From assembly GCA_964544475.1 (NCBI GenBank), contig CAZJBS010000011.1, forward strand, positions 1-64,000: 64,000 bases of DNA, written 5' to 3'. Under the pieces are notes generated by a model. It was not told where the DNA came from. It searched no databases and saw only the letters and a list, made by a program, of their open reading frames with translations. Origin of the DNA: CAZJBS01 sp964544475. GTDB lineage: Bacteria > CLD3 > SB21. Positions 52,153 through 60,642 of this stretch are shown one piece after another; position 1 is the stretch's first letter; each line of letters begins with the position of its first letter. The position numbers and the translations under genes are program-made.

Positions 52153-53663
52153 GTGCGATCAGGCCTCGTATAGGATGCCTTGATCAGATCATCCAGATAC
52201 TTGCGGGGATCATCAAGGACGCCTTGTGTGACAACGAAGTGGTTCATCCCGGCCAGTTTCAGTCCGTATTCGTAGTCCTTGAAAAGCTCGCGGGCCAGTT
52301 CATTGATGCCGATTTTACGAATTTCGGCCATTCGGACAAGCGCATCAGCGGCCTCCCTTGCAAATTCAATGACAATGCCTGAATTGCGAAGGAAAAAGTC
52401 CTGAAATTCTTTCATTGATCCGCGGACCAGAAGGCAGTGCAGTTCCTCCTCGGGTTGGAGCACGATTTCTTTTGTGACGATGAGGTTCCTGATCGATGTG
52501 GAGGGCAGCTTCTTTTCAAACTTGATCAAAACGTTCTCCAGAATATTGACAAGACCGCGGGCGCCGGTCTTTTGTTCAAACGCCCGTTCCGCCAGGATTC
52601 TCAGCGCTTCGTCGGTGAACGTGAGCTCAATGCCATAGGCGAGGAAGTCCCTCTTCTTGCTCAGAACAACACTGCTTTTGGGATTTCTGAGGATGTTGAA
52701 CAGCGCCTCAACGGTCAGTTCATTGAGAACGGAGACCACCGGAATGCGTCCGACAAATTCGGACTCAAAACCGTATTGAAGCAAATCCTCCGTCTTGGTC
52801 TGCTTCAGCCACTGGGCTTTCGACATATCGGACATGTGGAGCGCTTGGGCTCCAAAACCGATTTTCTTGCTGTTGACTCTCTGACGAATAATTTCGTCCA
52901 GGCCTGAGAAGGCCCCGCTCAGAACAAATAGAATGTTCTTTGTGTTGACCTTCTTGCGTTGAACCTTGCCCGTCTTCTGTGCCTCCATGGCCGCTTCCAT
53001 CTGGGCGGCCATGTCGTGTGGAACCCTCAGATCGACTTCCGACTCTTCCATCAATTTTAGGAGGTTGCGCTGGACGCCTGTGCGCGACACATCGATGCCG
53101 CGAAAATTCGTAGGTGAAGCGATCTTGTCAATTTCATCCAGATAGATGATGCCGTACTCGGCGCGATGGATGTCACCATCGGCTTCCCGGACCAATTCGC
53201 GAACGAGATCTTCAACGTCACCGCCAACGTATCCGGTTTCGCTGAATTTGGTCGCGTCACCCTTGACAAATGGAACACCAATCCTCGATGCGATGAGCTT
53301 GATGATATAGGTTTTCCCCACGCCGGTAGGACCTACGAGGAGGATATTACTCTTGATATTTCCAACGATGGATTCTTCGGCGGAAAGGGTTTTTTCGAGT
53401 TTCATCCGATTATAATGGGTGGCAATTTTTGTCGCGATGATCTCAATCGCGTCATCCTGACACTCCACGTACTGCAGCAGGTAGGCCTCGAGTTCTTCCG
53501 GCTTAATATCGAATTCATCCAAATTGGAATCCGAATGCCCGGCCACGCCAGCCTTATTTCCAATGGAATCCTGCTCAGGGTCCGGCTTTCCGTATTTGTC
53601 CTTCAGAAATTCTTCGAATTCCTTTTTGAATTGATCGGTGTTTGTTTGGGAACTGAAGTTCAT
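52149..53663 (-). CDS. ClpX-like AAA+ unfoldase without zinc-binding domain
   Basis: This is a 504-residue ATPase. Walker A is GPTGVGKT at 111-118 and Walker B IIYLDEIDK. The pore loop is ETGYVGGDVEDL, and an IGF tripeptide sits at 268-270, the ClpP-contact loop of ClpX. The N-terminal 55 residues are acidic and lack the four-Cys zinc domain of true ClpX. A C-terminal extension of about 110 residues follows the small AAA domain. It is an alternative ClpX-type unfoldase, perhaps with its own adaptor specificity. No clpP is adjacent. It is coupled by ATGA overlap to the thiolase gene. Confidence 0.85.
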   Translation of the reverse strand: MNFSSQTNTDQFKKEFEEFLKDKYGKPDPEQDSIGNKAGVAGHSDSNLDEFDIKPEELEAYLLQYVECQDDAIEIIATKIATHYNRMKLEKTLSAEESIVGNIKSNILLVGPTGVGKTYIIKLIASRIGVPFVKGDATKFSETGYVGGDVEDLVRELVREADGDIHRAEYGIIYLDEIDKIASPTNFRGIDVSRTGVQRNLLKLMEESEVDLRVPHDMAAQMEAAMEAQKTGKVQRKKVNTKNILFVLSGAFSGLDEIIRQRVNSKKIGFGAQALHMSDMSKAQWLKQTKTEDLLQYGFESEFVGRIPVVSVLNELTVEALFNILRNPKSSVVLSKKRDFLAYGIELTFTDEALRILAERAFEQKTGARGLVNILENVLIKFEKKLPSTSIRNLIVTKEIVLQPEEELHCLLVRGSMKEFQDFFLRNSGIVIEFAREAADALVRMAEIRKIGINELARELFKDYEYGLKLAGMNHFVVTQGVLDDPRKYLDDLIKASYTRPDRT

Positions 53664-53748
53664 GTGAAAAATGCCTTTCTGGGTGTCAGTACCGTTGTCA
53701 AGGTATGCAACGTCCTTTTGCGATGCAAATTTCTTTTTGTGGAAAACG

Positions 53749-53773
53749 AAAAAGCGGTCAGGAAGACCGCTTT
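53749..53773 (-). terminator. terminator after the four-repeat protein gene
   Basis: On the minus strand, AAAGCGGTC-TTCCT-GACCGCTTT is a nine-base stem followed by TT and a mixed tail, 18 bases after the stop of the gene at 53792. Confidence 0.8.
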
Positions 53774-53791
53774 AGGAGGGCGTGGCCAGGC

Positions 53792-55513
53792 CTACTTGAT
53801 GGAACGGATCGTGATGCCCCATTTTTCGGGTTCCGCCGGTGGATCGTCGTTCCAGTCTTCAAAGGAATGGGAGTCGTCTGAAATATACAGCACCTCGTAT
53901 TGGCCGGCTTCCAGCAGAATGGTGCCGTCGAATATCCTATTCTTTCGGCTGCCACCCGCATGCTGGGTCATGTTGTAAGTCAGTTCCCAAACGGTCTGGC
54001 CGGTCTGCGTGTTCTTGATCCAACCATAGTCGAACATGCGGCCGTACTTGCCTTCACCGACGCAAATCACACGAACCTTCGCATCCTTGTTCAATGTAAA
54101 CTGCGTTCGACGGTATTCATCATCGCCAACGCGGGCAATCTGGGCCAGAACGGATTTGTCCTCCTTTTCCTCATATCTTGAGAAATTCCTGGCATCATCA
54201 TTGTTGATCAATCCCAGGGTAATGCCCCATCTTGACTGGTTGTACGGAGGTGACGCATTCCAATCCTCGAATGAGTGGGAGCCGTCGGTCACAAAGTGGA
54301 CGCGGTACGTGCCGGGGTTCAAGGTAATGACGGCCTCATACAGTCTGTTCTTCTCGTCACCACCGCCGAACTTCGTTTCATAATACTTCATTTCCCAGAT
54401 GCGGTTGCCGGCGCTTTCATCGGTAATCCAGCCGTAGTCATACATCTGGTGATCGCGGCCTTCGCCGAGGGCGTAAATCTGGATGTCGGTTGTTTTTGAG
54501 AGCGTGAAGGCCTGAGAACGATATTGGCTGTCACCCATTCGGTTCAGCGCCACCAGTTCCTGGCGTTTGGCTTTTTTGTATTCGTGAACATAAGACATGT
54601 CGTTCTTGTCGACGACGCTGAGGGTGAGCCCCCAGAAGTATGGATCAAATGGAGGTTGCATATTCCAGTCATCCGACGAATGGGAATCATCGGTGACGTA
54701 CGTGGCGACGTAGTCGCCGGCCGGCAACGAAATAATACCGACGTACATCCTGTTTTTTTCCGCGCCGCCCGCGTGCGTCGTATTTTCGTAGCGCATGTCC
54801 CAAACGGGTTTCAGGGTACGGTCGTCATTGATCCAGCCGAAATCATACATGCGGTCATCCATGCCCTCGCCTTCGCAATAAACACGGACTTTCATTTCTT
54901 TTTCGAGTGAGAATCCCTTTTCAAGATAGTCATTGTCACGGGCGCGCGTCAGGCTCACGAAGACGCCGGGGGATTGGGTACTTTCACCGACGGTGAATAG
55001 CGGGCTATCTGAGTCTTTGCATACGAGATTCAGCTTCCACTCTTCCATGCCCTCATAGAGGTCATGATCCTCTACAAATACTTTTACGAGATTTTTCAGG
55101 AACTCGTTGAGATAACTCTTTTCCGAAGAGGTGATTCGCACAATGCGTTGGCCATACGTTGAATAGTATGCCTCATAGTTGCCCGGTTTTAGTGAAATGG
55201 TACCGCTGAACTTGACGTTTGGCGAAGCCCAGTCTTCCGTCACGTTGCTGGGATTCATTGACCAGACCACCTTGCGGCTATCGGCATCGAGTATCCAACC
55301 ATAGGCAATCATTGGATTCTTCTTATACCACTTGGTCGCCTTGGACATGACGCCTACGGCGTCGATAATGACATTGGCGGATTGGCTGACTGAAAAACGG
55401 GATGTGTATATCTGGTCCGGTTCGAATTCCTTGAGTTCAACAACCTTATGCTGGGCCGCCAAAGTACCCGACAGAATCCCGAAGGCAATGGCCTTTTTCA
55501 GAGATCTTAACAT
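53792..55513 (-). CDS. secreted protein of four tandem repeats, unknown function
   Basis: This is a 573-residue protein. The start at 55513 follows GGTGG and begins the signal peptide MLRSLKKAIAFGILSGTLAA; a start 15 bases earlier is possible. The mature protein consists of four repeats of about 125 residues. Each contains a beta-rich opening (SFTLSKTTDIQIYALGEG), a DYGWI motif, a VWEMKY motif, HAGG-x-x-KNR, an L-x-x-G-x-Y strand, and the last three end in the acidic motif TDDSHSFEDWNDDPP with a WGIT strand. The first repeat is divergent and lacks that acidic motif. I recognise no named family. The Asp-rich motif suggests calcium or sugar binding. Confidence 0.82.
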   Translation of the reverse strand: MLRSLKKAIAFGILSGTLAAQHKVVELKEFEPDQIYTSRFSVSQSANVIIDAVGVMSKATKWYKKNPMIAYGWILDADSRKVVWSMNPSNVTEDWASPNVKFSGTISLKPGNYEAYYSTYGQRIVRITSSEKSYLNEFLKNLVKVFVEDHDLYEGMEEWKLNLVCKDSDSPLFTVGESTQSPGVFVSLTRARDNDYLEKGFSLEKEMKVRVYCEGEGMDDRMYDFGWINDDRTLKPVWDMRYENTTHAGGAEKNRMYVGIISLPAGDYVATYVTDDSHSSDDWNMQPPFDPYFWGLTLSVVDKNDMSYVHEYKKAKRQELVALNRMGDSQYRSQAFTLSKTTDIQIYALGEGRDHQMYDYGWITDESAGNRIWEMKYYETKFGGGDEKNRLYEAVITLNPGTYRVHFVTDGSHSFEDWNASPPYNQSRWGITLGLINNDDARNFSRYEEKEDKSVLAQIARVGDDEYRRTQFTLNKDAKVRVICVGEGKYGRMFDYGWIKNTQTGQTVWELTYNMTQHAGGSRKNRIFDGTILLEAGQYEVLYISDDSHSFEDWNDDPPAEPEKWGITIRSIK

Positions 55514-55629
55514 GATTGCCACCATCATCGATTGTAGTTCATCACGGTTCCATCATCATAACTACATGAGCTACGATGACTTGTGTCCCAAAGTTTCAAA
55601 AATATTGAACCTTACGGAGAACACACAAT

Positions 55630-55663
55630 AAAAAAAGACGACAATATCGTTTATATTGTCGTC
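55630..55663 (-). terminator. terminator of the sdhCAB operon
   Basis: On the minus strand, GACGACAATAT-N5-ATATTGTCGTC is followed by seven T, 24 bases after the sdhB stop. Confidence 0.92.
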
Positions 55664-55686
55664 CTTTCTTTGGAGCCATTTGTTGC

Positions 55687-56436
55687 TCAACTTATGGCCG
55701 CTTTCAGGTAGTGTCTGCGCATCAAGGCAATGGCGGATATCGAAATTTCCTTTGGGCAGGCGGCTTCGCATTCGCCGTGATTGGAGCAATCGCCAAATCC
55801 CAGCCGATCCATGGCCTCAACCATGTTCAGTGCGCGCGTCCTTGCTTCAGCCAAGCCCTGCGGCAGATGTGCGAACTGGGAAATTTTGGCGGCCACGAAA
55901 AGGGAGGCGGAGGCGTTAGGGCAGGCGGCGACGCACGCACCGCATCCGATGCACGCCGCGAAATCCATGGCTTTGTCGGCCTGATCTTTGGGGATCAAGA
56001 TCGCATTGGAGTCGACAGCGGCGCCCACATGGCAGGACACATAACCGCCCGCCGCCATGATCTGGTCAAAGGCACTCCGGTCGACAACCAGATCCTTGAT
56101 GACGGGAAAGGGTTTAGCCCGGAAAGGCTCAACCGTGATCGTGTCGCCATCCTTGAATTTGCGCATGTGAAGTTGGCAGGTCGCGGTGCCTTTTTCGGAA
56201 CCGTGGGGGATACCATTGATCACCAGGCTGCACATACCACAAATACCTTCCCGGCAATCATTGTCATATTCGATCGGGTCCTCACCCTTCTTGATCAATG
56301 ATTCGTTCAGGACATCCAGCATTTCCAGAAAGGACATGTCGGGGGAAACGTCAGAGAGCGTGTAATCCGCCATACGGCCTTGCGAGGCGGCATCTTTCTG
56401 GCGCCATATTCTGAGGTGCAGAGTCATCGATTTCAT
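55687..56436 (-). CDS. sdhB: SdhB/FrdB, succinate dehydrogenase/fumarate reductase iron-sulfur subunit
   Basis: This is a 249-residue protein if started at MKSMTL (56436), with AAGGA eight bases upstream; a start at 56445 would add three residues. The [2Fe-2S] ligands are in DCREGICGMCSL and TCQLH; [4Fe-4S] and [3Fe-4S] ligands are in CIGCGACVAACP and CSNHGECEAACP. It carries electrons between SdhA flavin and the heme-containing SdhC. It is the last gene of a tight three-gene operon in the order C-A-B. Confidence 0.95.
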   Translation of the reverse strand: MKSMTLHLRIWRQKDAASQGRMADYTLSDVSPDMSFLEMLDVLNESLIKKGEDPIEYDNDCREGICGMCSLVINGIPHGSEKGTATCQLHMRKFKDGDTITVEPFRAKPFPVIKDLVVDRSAFDQIMAAGGYVSCHVGAAVDSNAILIPKDQADKAMDFAACIGCGACVAACPNASASLFVAAKISQFAHLPQGLAEARTRALNMVEAMDRLGFGDCSNHGECEAACPKEISISAIALMRRHYLKAAIS

Positions 56437-56447
56437 GGTCGGCATCC

Positions 56448-58361
56448 TTATTTGTAGCTGCGTTGAGTGAGCTTCACGTTCTCAAACGCGAGAGGCTCCT
56501 TGTTGAGAATCGGCGCTTTCCCGTCGCCGGCGAATTCCCACGCGGCCACATAAGCAAATCGGTCGTCGTCGCGCTTGGCTTCACCCTCAGGCGTCTGGTA
56601 TTCTTCACGGAAATGACCTCCGCACGATTCGTTGCGATGCAGGGCATCTCTGGCCATCAATTCGCCCAGTTCCAGAAAGTCGGCCACCCGCCCGGCGAAT
56701 TCGAGGTTTTTGTTCAGAAGTTCGCCGGATCCGGCGACGAGGACGTTCTTCCAGAATTCCTCGCGCAGTTTCGGAATTTCTGTCAAGGCTCTCTTGAGAC
56801 CCGCTTCCGTGCGCGACATGCCAACGTCGTCCCACATGATCCGGCCAATTTCGCGATGGAATTCCAGTACGGTCTTCTTGCCCCTGATGGACACGAGTTT
56901 CTGGGTGGAAGCTTTCATGGCAGCAAGTGATTCCTTGAATTCCGATTCGTCACCAGAAATGTTCGGAAGCTGGGTCGAAGCCAGATAATGACCGAGCGTG
57001 TATGGTATCACGAAGTAGCCGTCGGCCAGACCCTGCATGAGGGCGCTGGCGCCGAGCCTGTTGGCGCCGTGGTCTGAAAAATTGGCTTCACCAAGAACAT
57101 GCAACCCCGGAATGGTGCTCATCAGGTTGTAATCGACCCATAGTCCTCCCATGGTATAATGGACCGCGGGATAGATGCGCATCGGCGTCTTGTAGGGGTT
57201 TTCATCGGTAATGCGCTCATACATATCAAAAAGGTTGCCATAGCGTTCACGAATTGTGTGCTCACCCAAGCGTTGGATTGACTCCTTGAAATCCAGGAAA
57301 ACCGACAGTCCGCTTTCACCGACGCCCCGGCCTTCATCACAGACAAATTTGGCGTTGCGAGAGGCGACGTCACGTGGCACAAGATTGCCGAAACTCGGGT
57401 ACTTCCTTTCCAGGTAGTAGTCCCGATCTTCTTCCGGAATACTCTCCGGTGCCCGTTGATCCCCCTTGTTCTTAGGAACCCACACTCGTCCATCGTTCCG
57501 GAGACTTTCGCTCATCAGCGTGAGTTTGGATTGGTGGTCGCCGCTAACCGGGATGCAGGTTGGATGAATCTGTGTGAAGCAGGGGTTTGCGAATGCCGCG
57601 CCTTTTTTGTAGCAGCGCCAGGCGGCAGTGACGTTGGAGTTCTTGGCGTTGGTCGACAAGTAGAAGACATTGCCATAGCCTCCGGTACAAAGGAGCACCG
57701 CGTGGCCGGCATAGGATTCGATCTCACCCGTCGACAAATTGCGGCACACAATGCCGCGTGCGTTGCCGCCAACGACAACCACATCCAGCATTTCCCGACG
57801 GGGGAACACTTTGATGCGTCCTTCGCTGACCTGGCGCATCATCGAGCCATACGCACCGAGCAGCAGTTGCTGGCCGGTCTGGCCTCTGGCATAGAAGGTT
57901 CTGGAAACCTGGGCTCCGCCAAACGAACGGTTGTCCAATTGTCCGCCATATTCGCGGGCAAAGGGGACGCCCTGGGCCACGCACTGGTCAATGATATTGG
58001 CGCTCAGTTGGGCCAGCCGGTAGACGTTGGCCTCACGGGCCCGGTAGTCGCCGCCTTTGACGGTGTCATAAAACAGCCGCCGGATGCTGTCCCCATCATT
58101 CGGGTAATTCTTGGCGGCATTGATGCCACCTTGGGCGGCGATACTGTGCGCACGGCGCGGCGAATCCTGAATACAAAAACTCAGCACATTATATCCAAGT
58201 TCGGCCAATGAGGCGGCGGCAGAGGCGCCAGCCAGACCCGTTCCGACAACGAGAATGGTGTATTTTCTCTTGTTGGCCGGATTGACAAGTTTGATATCAA
58301 ATTTGTGGTTGTCCCATTTCTCAGCGATCGAGCCGCCCGGTATTTTTGCATCGAGTTTCAT
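56448..58361 (-). CDS. sdhA: SdhA/FrdA, flavoprotein subunit
   Basis: This is a 637-residue FAD protein. AGGAGG precedes the ATG at 58361, which overlaps the sdhC stop. The FAD-binding motif is ILVVGTGLAGASAAASL, the flavinylation His is in RRAHSIAAQGGINAAKN, and active-site segments include QIHPTCIP and HYTMGGLWVDYNL. The sequence type (with RRLFYDTVKGGDYRAREANVYRLA) is that of the menaquinone-linked enzymes of Bacteroidota and related phyla, which can act as succinate dehydrogenase or fumarate reductase. The direction in vivo cannot be read from sequence. Confidence 0.96.
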   Translation of the reverse strand: MKLDAKIPGGSIAEKWDNHKFDIKLVNPANKRKYTILVVGTGLAGASAAASLAELGYNVLSFCIQDSPRRAHSIAAQGGINAAKNYPNDGDSIRRLFYDTVKGGDYRAREANVYRLAQLSANIIDQCVAQGVPFAREYGGQLDNRSFGGAQVSRTFYARGQTGQQLLLGAYGSMMRQVSEGRIKVFPRREMLDVVVVGGNARGIVCRNLSTGEIESYAGHAVLLCTGGYGNVFYLSTNAKNSNVTAAWRCYKKGAAFANPCFTQIHPTCIPVSGDHQSKLTLMSESLRNDGRVWVPKNKGDQRAPESIPEEDRDYYLERKYPSFGNLVPRDVASRNAKFVCDEGRGVGESGLSVFLDFKESIQRLGEHTIRERYGNLFDMYERITDENPYKTPMRIYPAVHYTMGGLWVDYNLMSTIPGLHVLGEANFSDHGANRLGASALMQGLADGYFVIPYTLGHYLASTQLPNISGDESEFKESLAAMKASTQKLVSIRGKKTVLEFHREIGRIMWDDVGMSRTEAGLKRALTEIPKLREEFWKNVLVAGSGELLNKNLEFAGRVADFLELGELMARDALHRNESCGGHFREEYQTPEGEAKRDDDRFAYVAAWEFAGDGKAPILNKEPLAFENVKLTQRSYK

Positions 58362-59044
58362 GCCTGGCCTCCTGTGTAATAAATCCATATGGGCATAACC
58401 AAAAATCCAAGTCCCACGACGATGGCGAAGAGCACTCCGACTCTGTAAATGAATGGCGTATACGTCGGGTGATTGATGCCCAGGGACTGAAAGGCGCTCC
58501 AGAATCCGTGCCGGAGGTGAACGCCAAGCAAAGCCATGATGACCGTGTACCCAATCACGTAGGACGGATGCTGGAAAACTTCGATCACCAGACGGTACAG
58601 GTCCCGCATCACGATTCCGTCCACGGTCGTCTCATAAACAGGCCCATATTTGAAAGTGATGAGATGGAGCACGAGGAAGACGAGGAGCAAAAGTCCCGTG
58701 TAAATCATGGTTACGGAAGAGGATGTCTGGCGGGAAGGGCCGCCTTTGCTTCTCGATTTGGTGTAGGAGACAGGCCGTGCGCGGCGCTTGTTCAGCCACA
58801 CGCTGATTCCAAATACGGCATGAAAAGCAAAGCCAACCGCAATCGCGCCCTCGAGGACATACAACAAGCCTCCAAGATTGGTGAGCTTGTACGTGTAGCG
58901 ATTGAATGCATCGGGTCCGACGAACAGGAACAAGTTGGCGATCAAGTGTTCAAGGATGAACACGCACAACCCGATCCCGGTGATGCCCGTCACAAACTTC
59001 TTGCCAACAGAAGACCACATCGCATTAGTGAAGGAAATCATCAT
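58358..59044 (-). CDS. sdhC: SdhC, diheme cytochrome b membrane anchor
   Basis: This is a 228-residue integral membrane protein with five hydrophobic helices and His residues in CVFILEHLIANLFLF, GFAFHAVFGIS, FLVLHLITFKYG and VHLRHGFWSAFQS. This is the pattern of the single-subunit, two-heme type B anchor, which uses menaquinone; no SdhD is needed or present. GGAG lies five bases before the ATG. It is the first gene of sdhCAB. The complex exchanges electrons with the quinone pool that also feeds the membrane cytochromes at 27206-33671. Confidence 0.94.
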   Translation of the reverse strand: MMISFTNAMWSSVGKKFVTGITGIGLCVFILEHLIANLFLFVGPDAFNRYTYKLTNLGGLLYVLEGAIAVGFAFHAVFGISVWLNKRRARPVSYTKSRSKGGPSRQTSSSVTMIYTGLLLLVFLVLHLITFKYGPVYETTVDGIVMRDLYRLVIEVFQHPSYVIGYTVIMALLGVHLRHGFWSAFQSLGINHPTYTPFIYRVGVLFAIVVGLGFLVMPIWIYYTGGQA

Positions 59045-59276
59045 GGCAACTCCGGTTTCTTATGATCATGGATACGACTTATGCGAAAATCGCAATAGAT
59101 GCGCAGAGATCGAATGGGTTCTACGTTCTGCCGACAAGGGTGAGTCCGGTTGTGAAACTTTTAACGTAGCGCCAAATATTATAGTGGTATTGAAAAAAAA
59201 ACGCAAGATATTTCCATCCCTTGGCCTCCGTGGCTATGCGTGAATTGCCAGCACCAATCTTTTGCAGGCACCGACT

Positions 59277-59498
59277 ATGCGCAAGACTCTTAACATACTT
59301 CGTGGTTTCATCTATGTCACGCTTGGAACACTGTTCTTAGTTTTCCCGGTGATCGATGTGGAGTCATGGCAACGAATCACGGTCGGAGTTGCGGCATTGA
59401 CGTATGGTCTGTATCGAATTCACATCGCCAGACACTCGAGCCCAAGGTCCATCGAACAGGACGGCGATGGCACCGGTGACAGGCAGGAAAGTGTTTGA
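59277..59498 (+). CDS. small two-helix membrane protein
   Basis: This is a 73-residue protein starting MRKTLNILRGFIYVTLG, with AGG upstream. Two hydrophobic helices (about 8-28 and 35-52, ITVGVAALTYGLYRIHIA) and a polar, charged C-terminal tail. No family is recognised. It precedes the PstS-like gene by about 110 bp and may be co-expressed with it. Such small proteins occur next to PstS-TPR-ExbB clusters in other FCB genomes, but this is a loose recollection. Confidence 0.6.
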   Translation: MRKTLNILRGFIYVTLGTLFLVFPVIDVESWQRITVGVAALTYGLYRIHIARHSSPRSIEQDGDGTGDRQESV

Positions 59499-59608
59499 GG
59501 ATGTCACAAAAAAAGATACATTGATGCGGAGGCATTGACTGCGTTAAAGATTGGCAATGGTATTTCAGCCGCGCCGAACGTATCACTTGAGAAGAGAATC
59601 GCTTAAAC

Positions 59609-60622
59609 ATGACAGGCGTCATATTGTATAACAGCCATGCTCGTCCGCCACAATTACCGGCCAACCTGTTTTTGAAATTGTCTCACGGTTCTTTGATTTT
59701 CCGATTGGTTTTGATTGTGATCTTGCTATCGGTCGGATGCCGCCAGAGGAGCGACCAGGATACTCCGACGAGCGGGCATTTGGTTGTGTATTGTGACGAA
59801 TCCATATCGCCACCTTTTGAAGATGCCGGGCGGGCATTCGAAGCCGCCTACCGCAAATCGAAGATACGGTTCATCTTGTCGCCGGCCGGCACGACTATGG
59901 CCCGCCTGCTCAATGGCGAGGCCCGGTTTGCCATCACGGCCGGGGAAATGGATTCCAATCAGACCGTCTTCGCGATGCAACAAGTGGTTGATGTGATCCC
60001 GCAAAAGGTAGCGCTTGATGGTCTGGCCATTTTGGTGCACCGGTCAAACCCTCTTACAGAACTGGACATGGGGAGACTATCTGAGGTGCTATCCGGCCGC
60101 GTGACGGCATGGAGATCTTTGAGCGATTCAATACATTTCCCGCGGGGGGTCGACAATATTGAATTGGTGTGCGATGGGCCGCAATCATCCAACCGGCGAT
60201 TTCTGGAGTCCCATGTGCTCGGAGGCCTACCGATATCCGGCACGGCCAGCGTGCTTTCAGGCGATTCGACGGAGAGCGTGGCCGCGCATATCATGGAGTA
60301 TGTTGCAACACACCCTTCGTCCATGGGATATGTCAGTACGGCTTGGCTTGGAGAACAGGCGGAATATGTCCTACGCGCTGATCGGATCAAAATACTCAGG
60401 CTCTCGGGCGTTGATTTCCACCGTGCGGTTGATCCCATTCCAGGATATGTCTATCGTGGCGATTATCCGTTGCGGCGAATGCTATACGTTATCAATGGCT
60501 CAAGAACGCAGGGTCTCGGGGCGGGCTTTATGGCCTTTCTTACAGGGAATGAGGGCCAGAGGATACTCCTGAATTCGAACCTCGTTCCGGCGATCAATCC
60601 CGTCAAATTGGTTCACGAATAG
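59609..60622 (+). CDS. PstS-like substrate-binding lipoprotein
   Basis: This is a 337-residue protein with a lipobox-like LLSVGC at residues 39-44; the 28 polar residues before the hydrophobic core suggest the start may lie further in. The mature part is a phosphate-binding-protein-like fold (HLVVYCDESISPPFEDAGRAFEAAY, SPAGTTMARLLNGEARFAITA, IPGYVYRGDYPLRRMLYVI). No ABC permease or ATPase follows. Instead TPR, ExbB and ExbD genes do, an order common in Bacteroidota where the protein is associated with Ton machinery. The ligand is unknown. Confidence 0.8.
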   Translation: MTGVILYNSHARPPQLPANLFLKLSHGSLIFRLVLIVILLSVGCRQRSDQDTPTSGHLVVYCDESISPPFEDAGRAFEAAYRKSKIRFILSPAGTTMARLLNGEARFAITAGEMDSNQTVFAMQQVVDVIPQKVALDGLAILVHRSNPLTELDMGRLSEVLSGRVTAWRSLSDSIHFPRGVDNIELVCDGPQSSNRRFLESHVLGGLPISGTASVLSGDSTESVAAHIMEYVATHPSSMGYVSTAWLGEQAEYVLRADRIKILRLSGVDFHRAVDPIPGYVYRGDYPLRRMLYVINGSRTQGLGAGFMAFLTGNEGQRILLNSNLVPAINPVKLVHE

Positions 60623-60642
60623 AACCTGAGAGGAGCGGCTGG

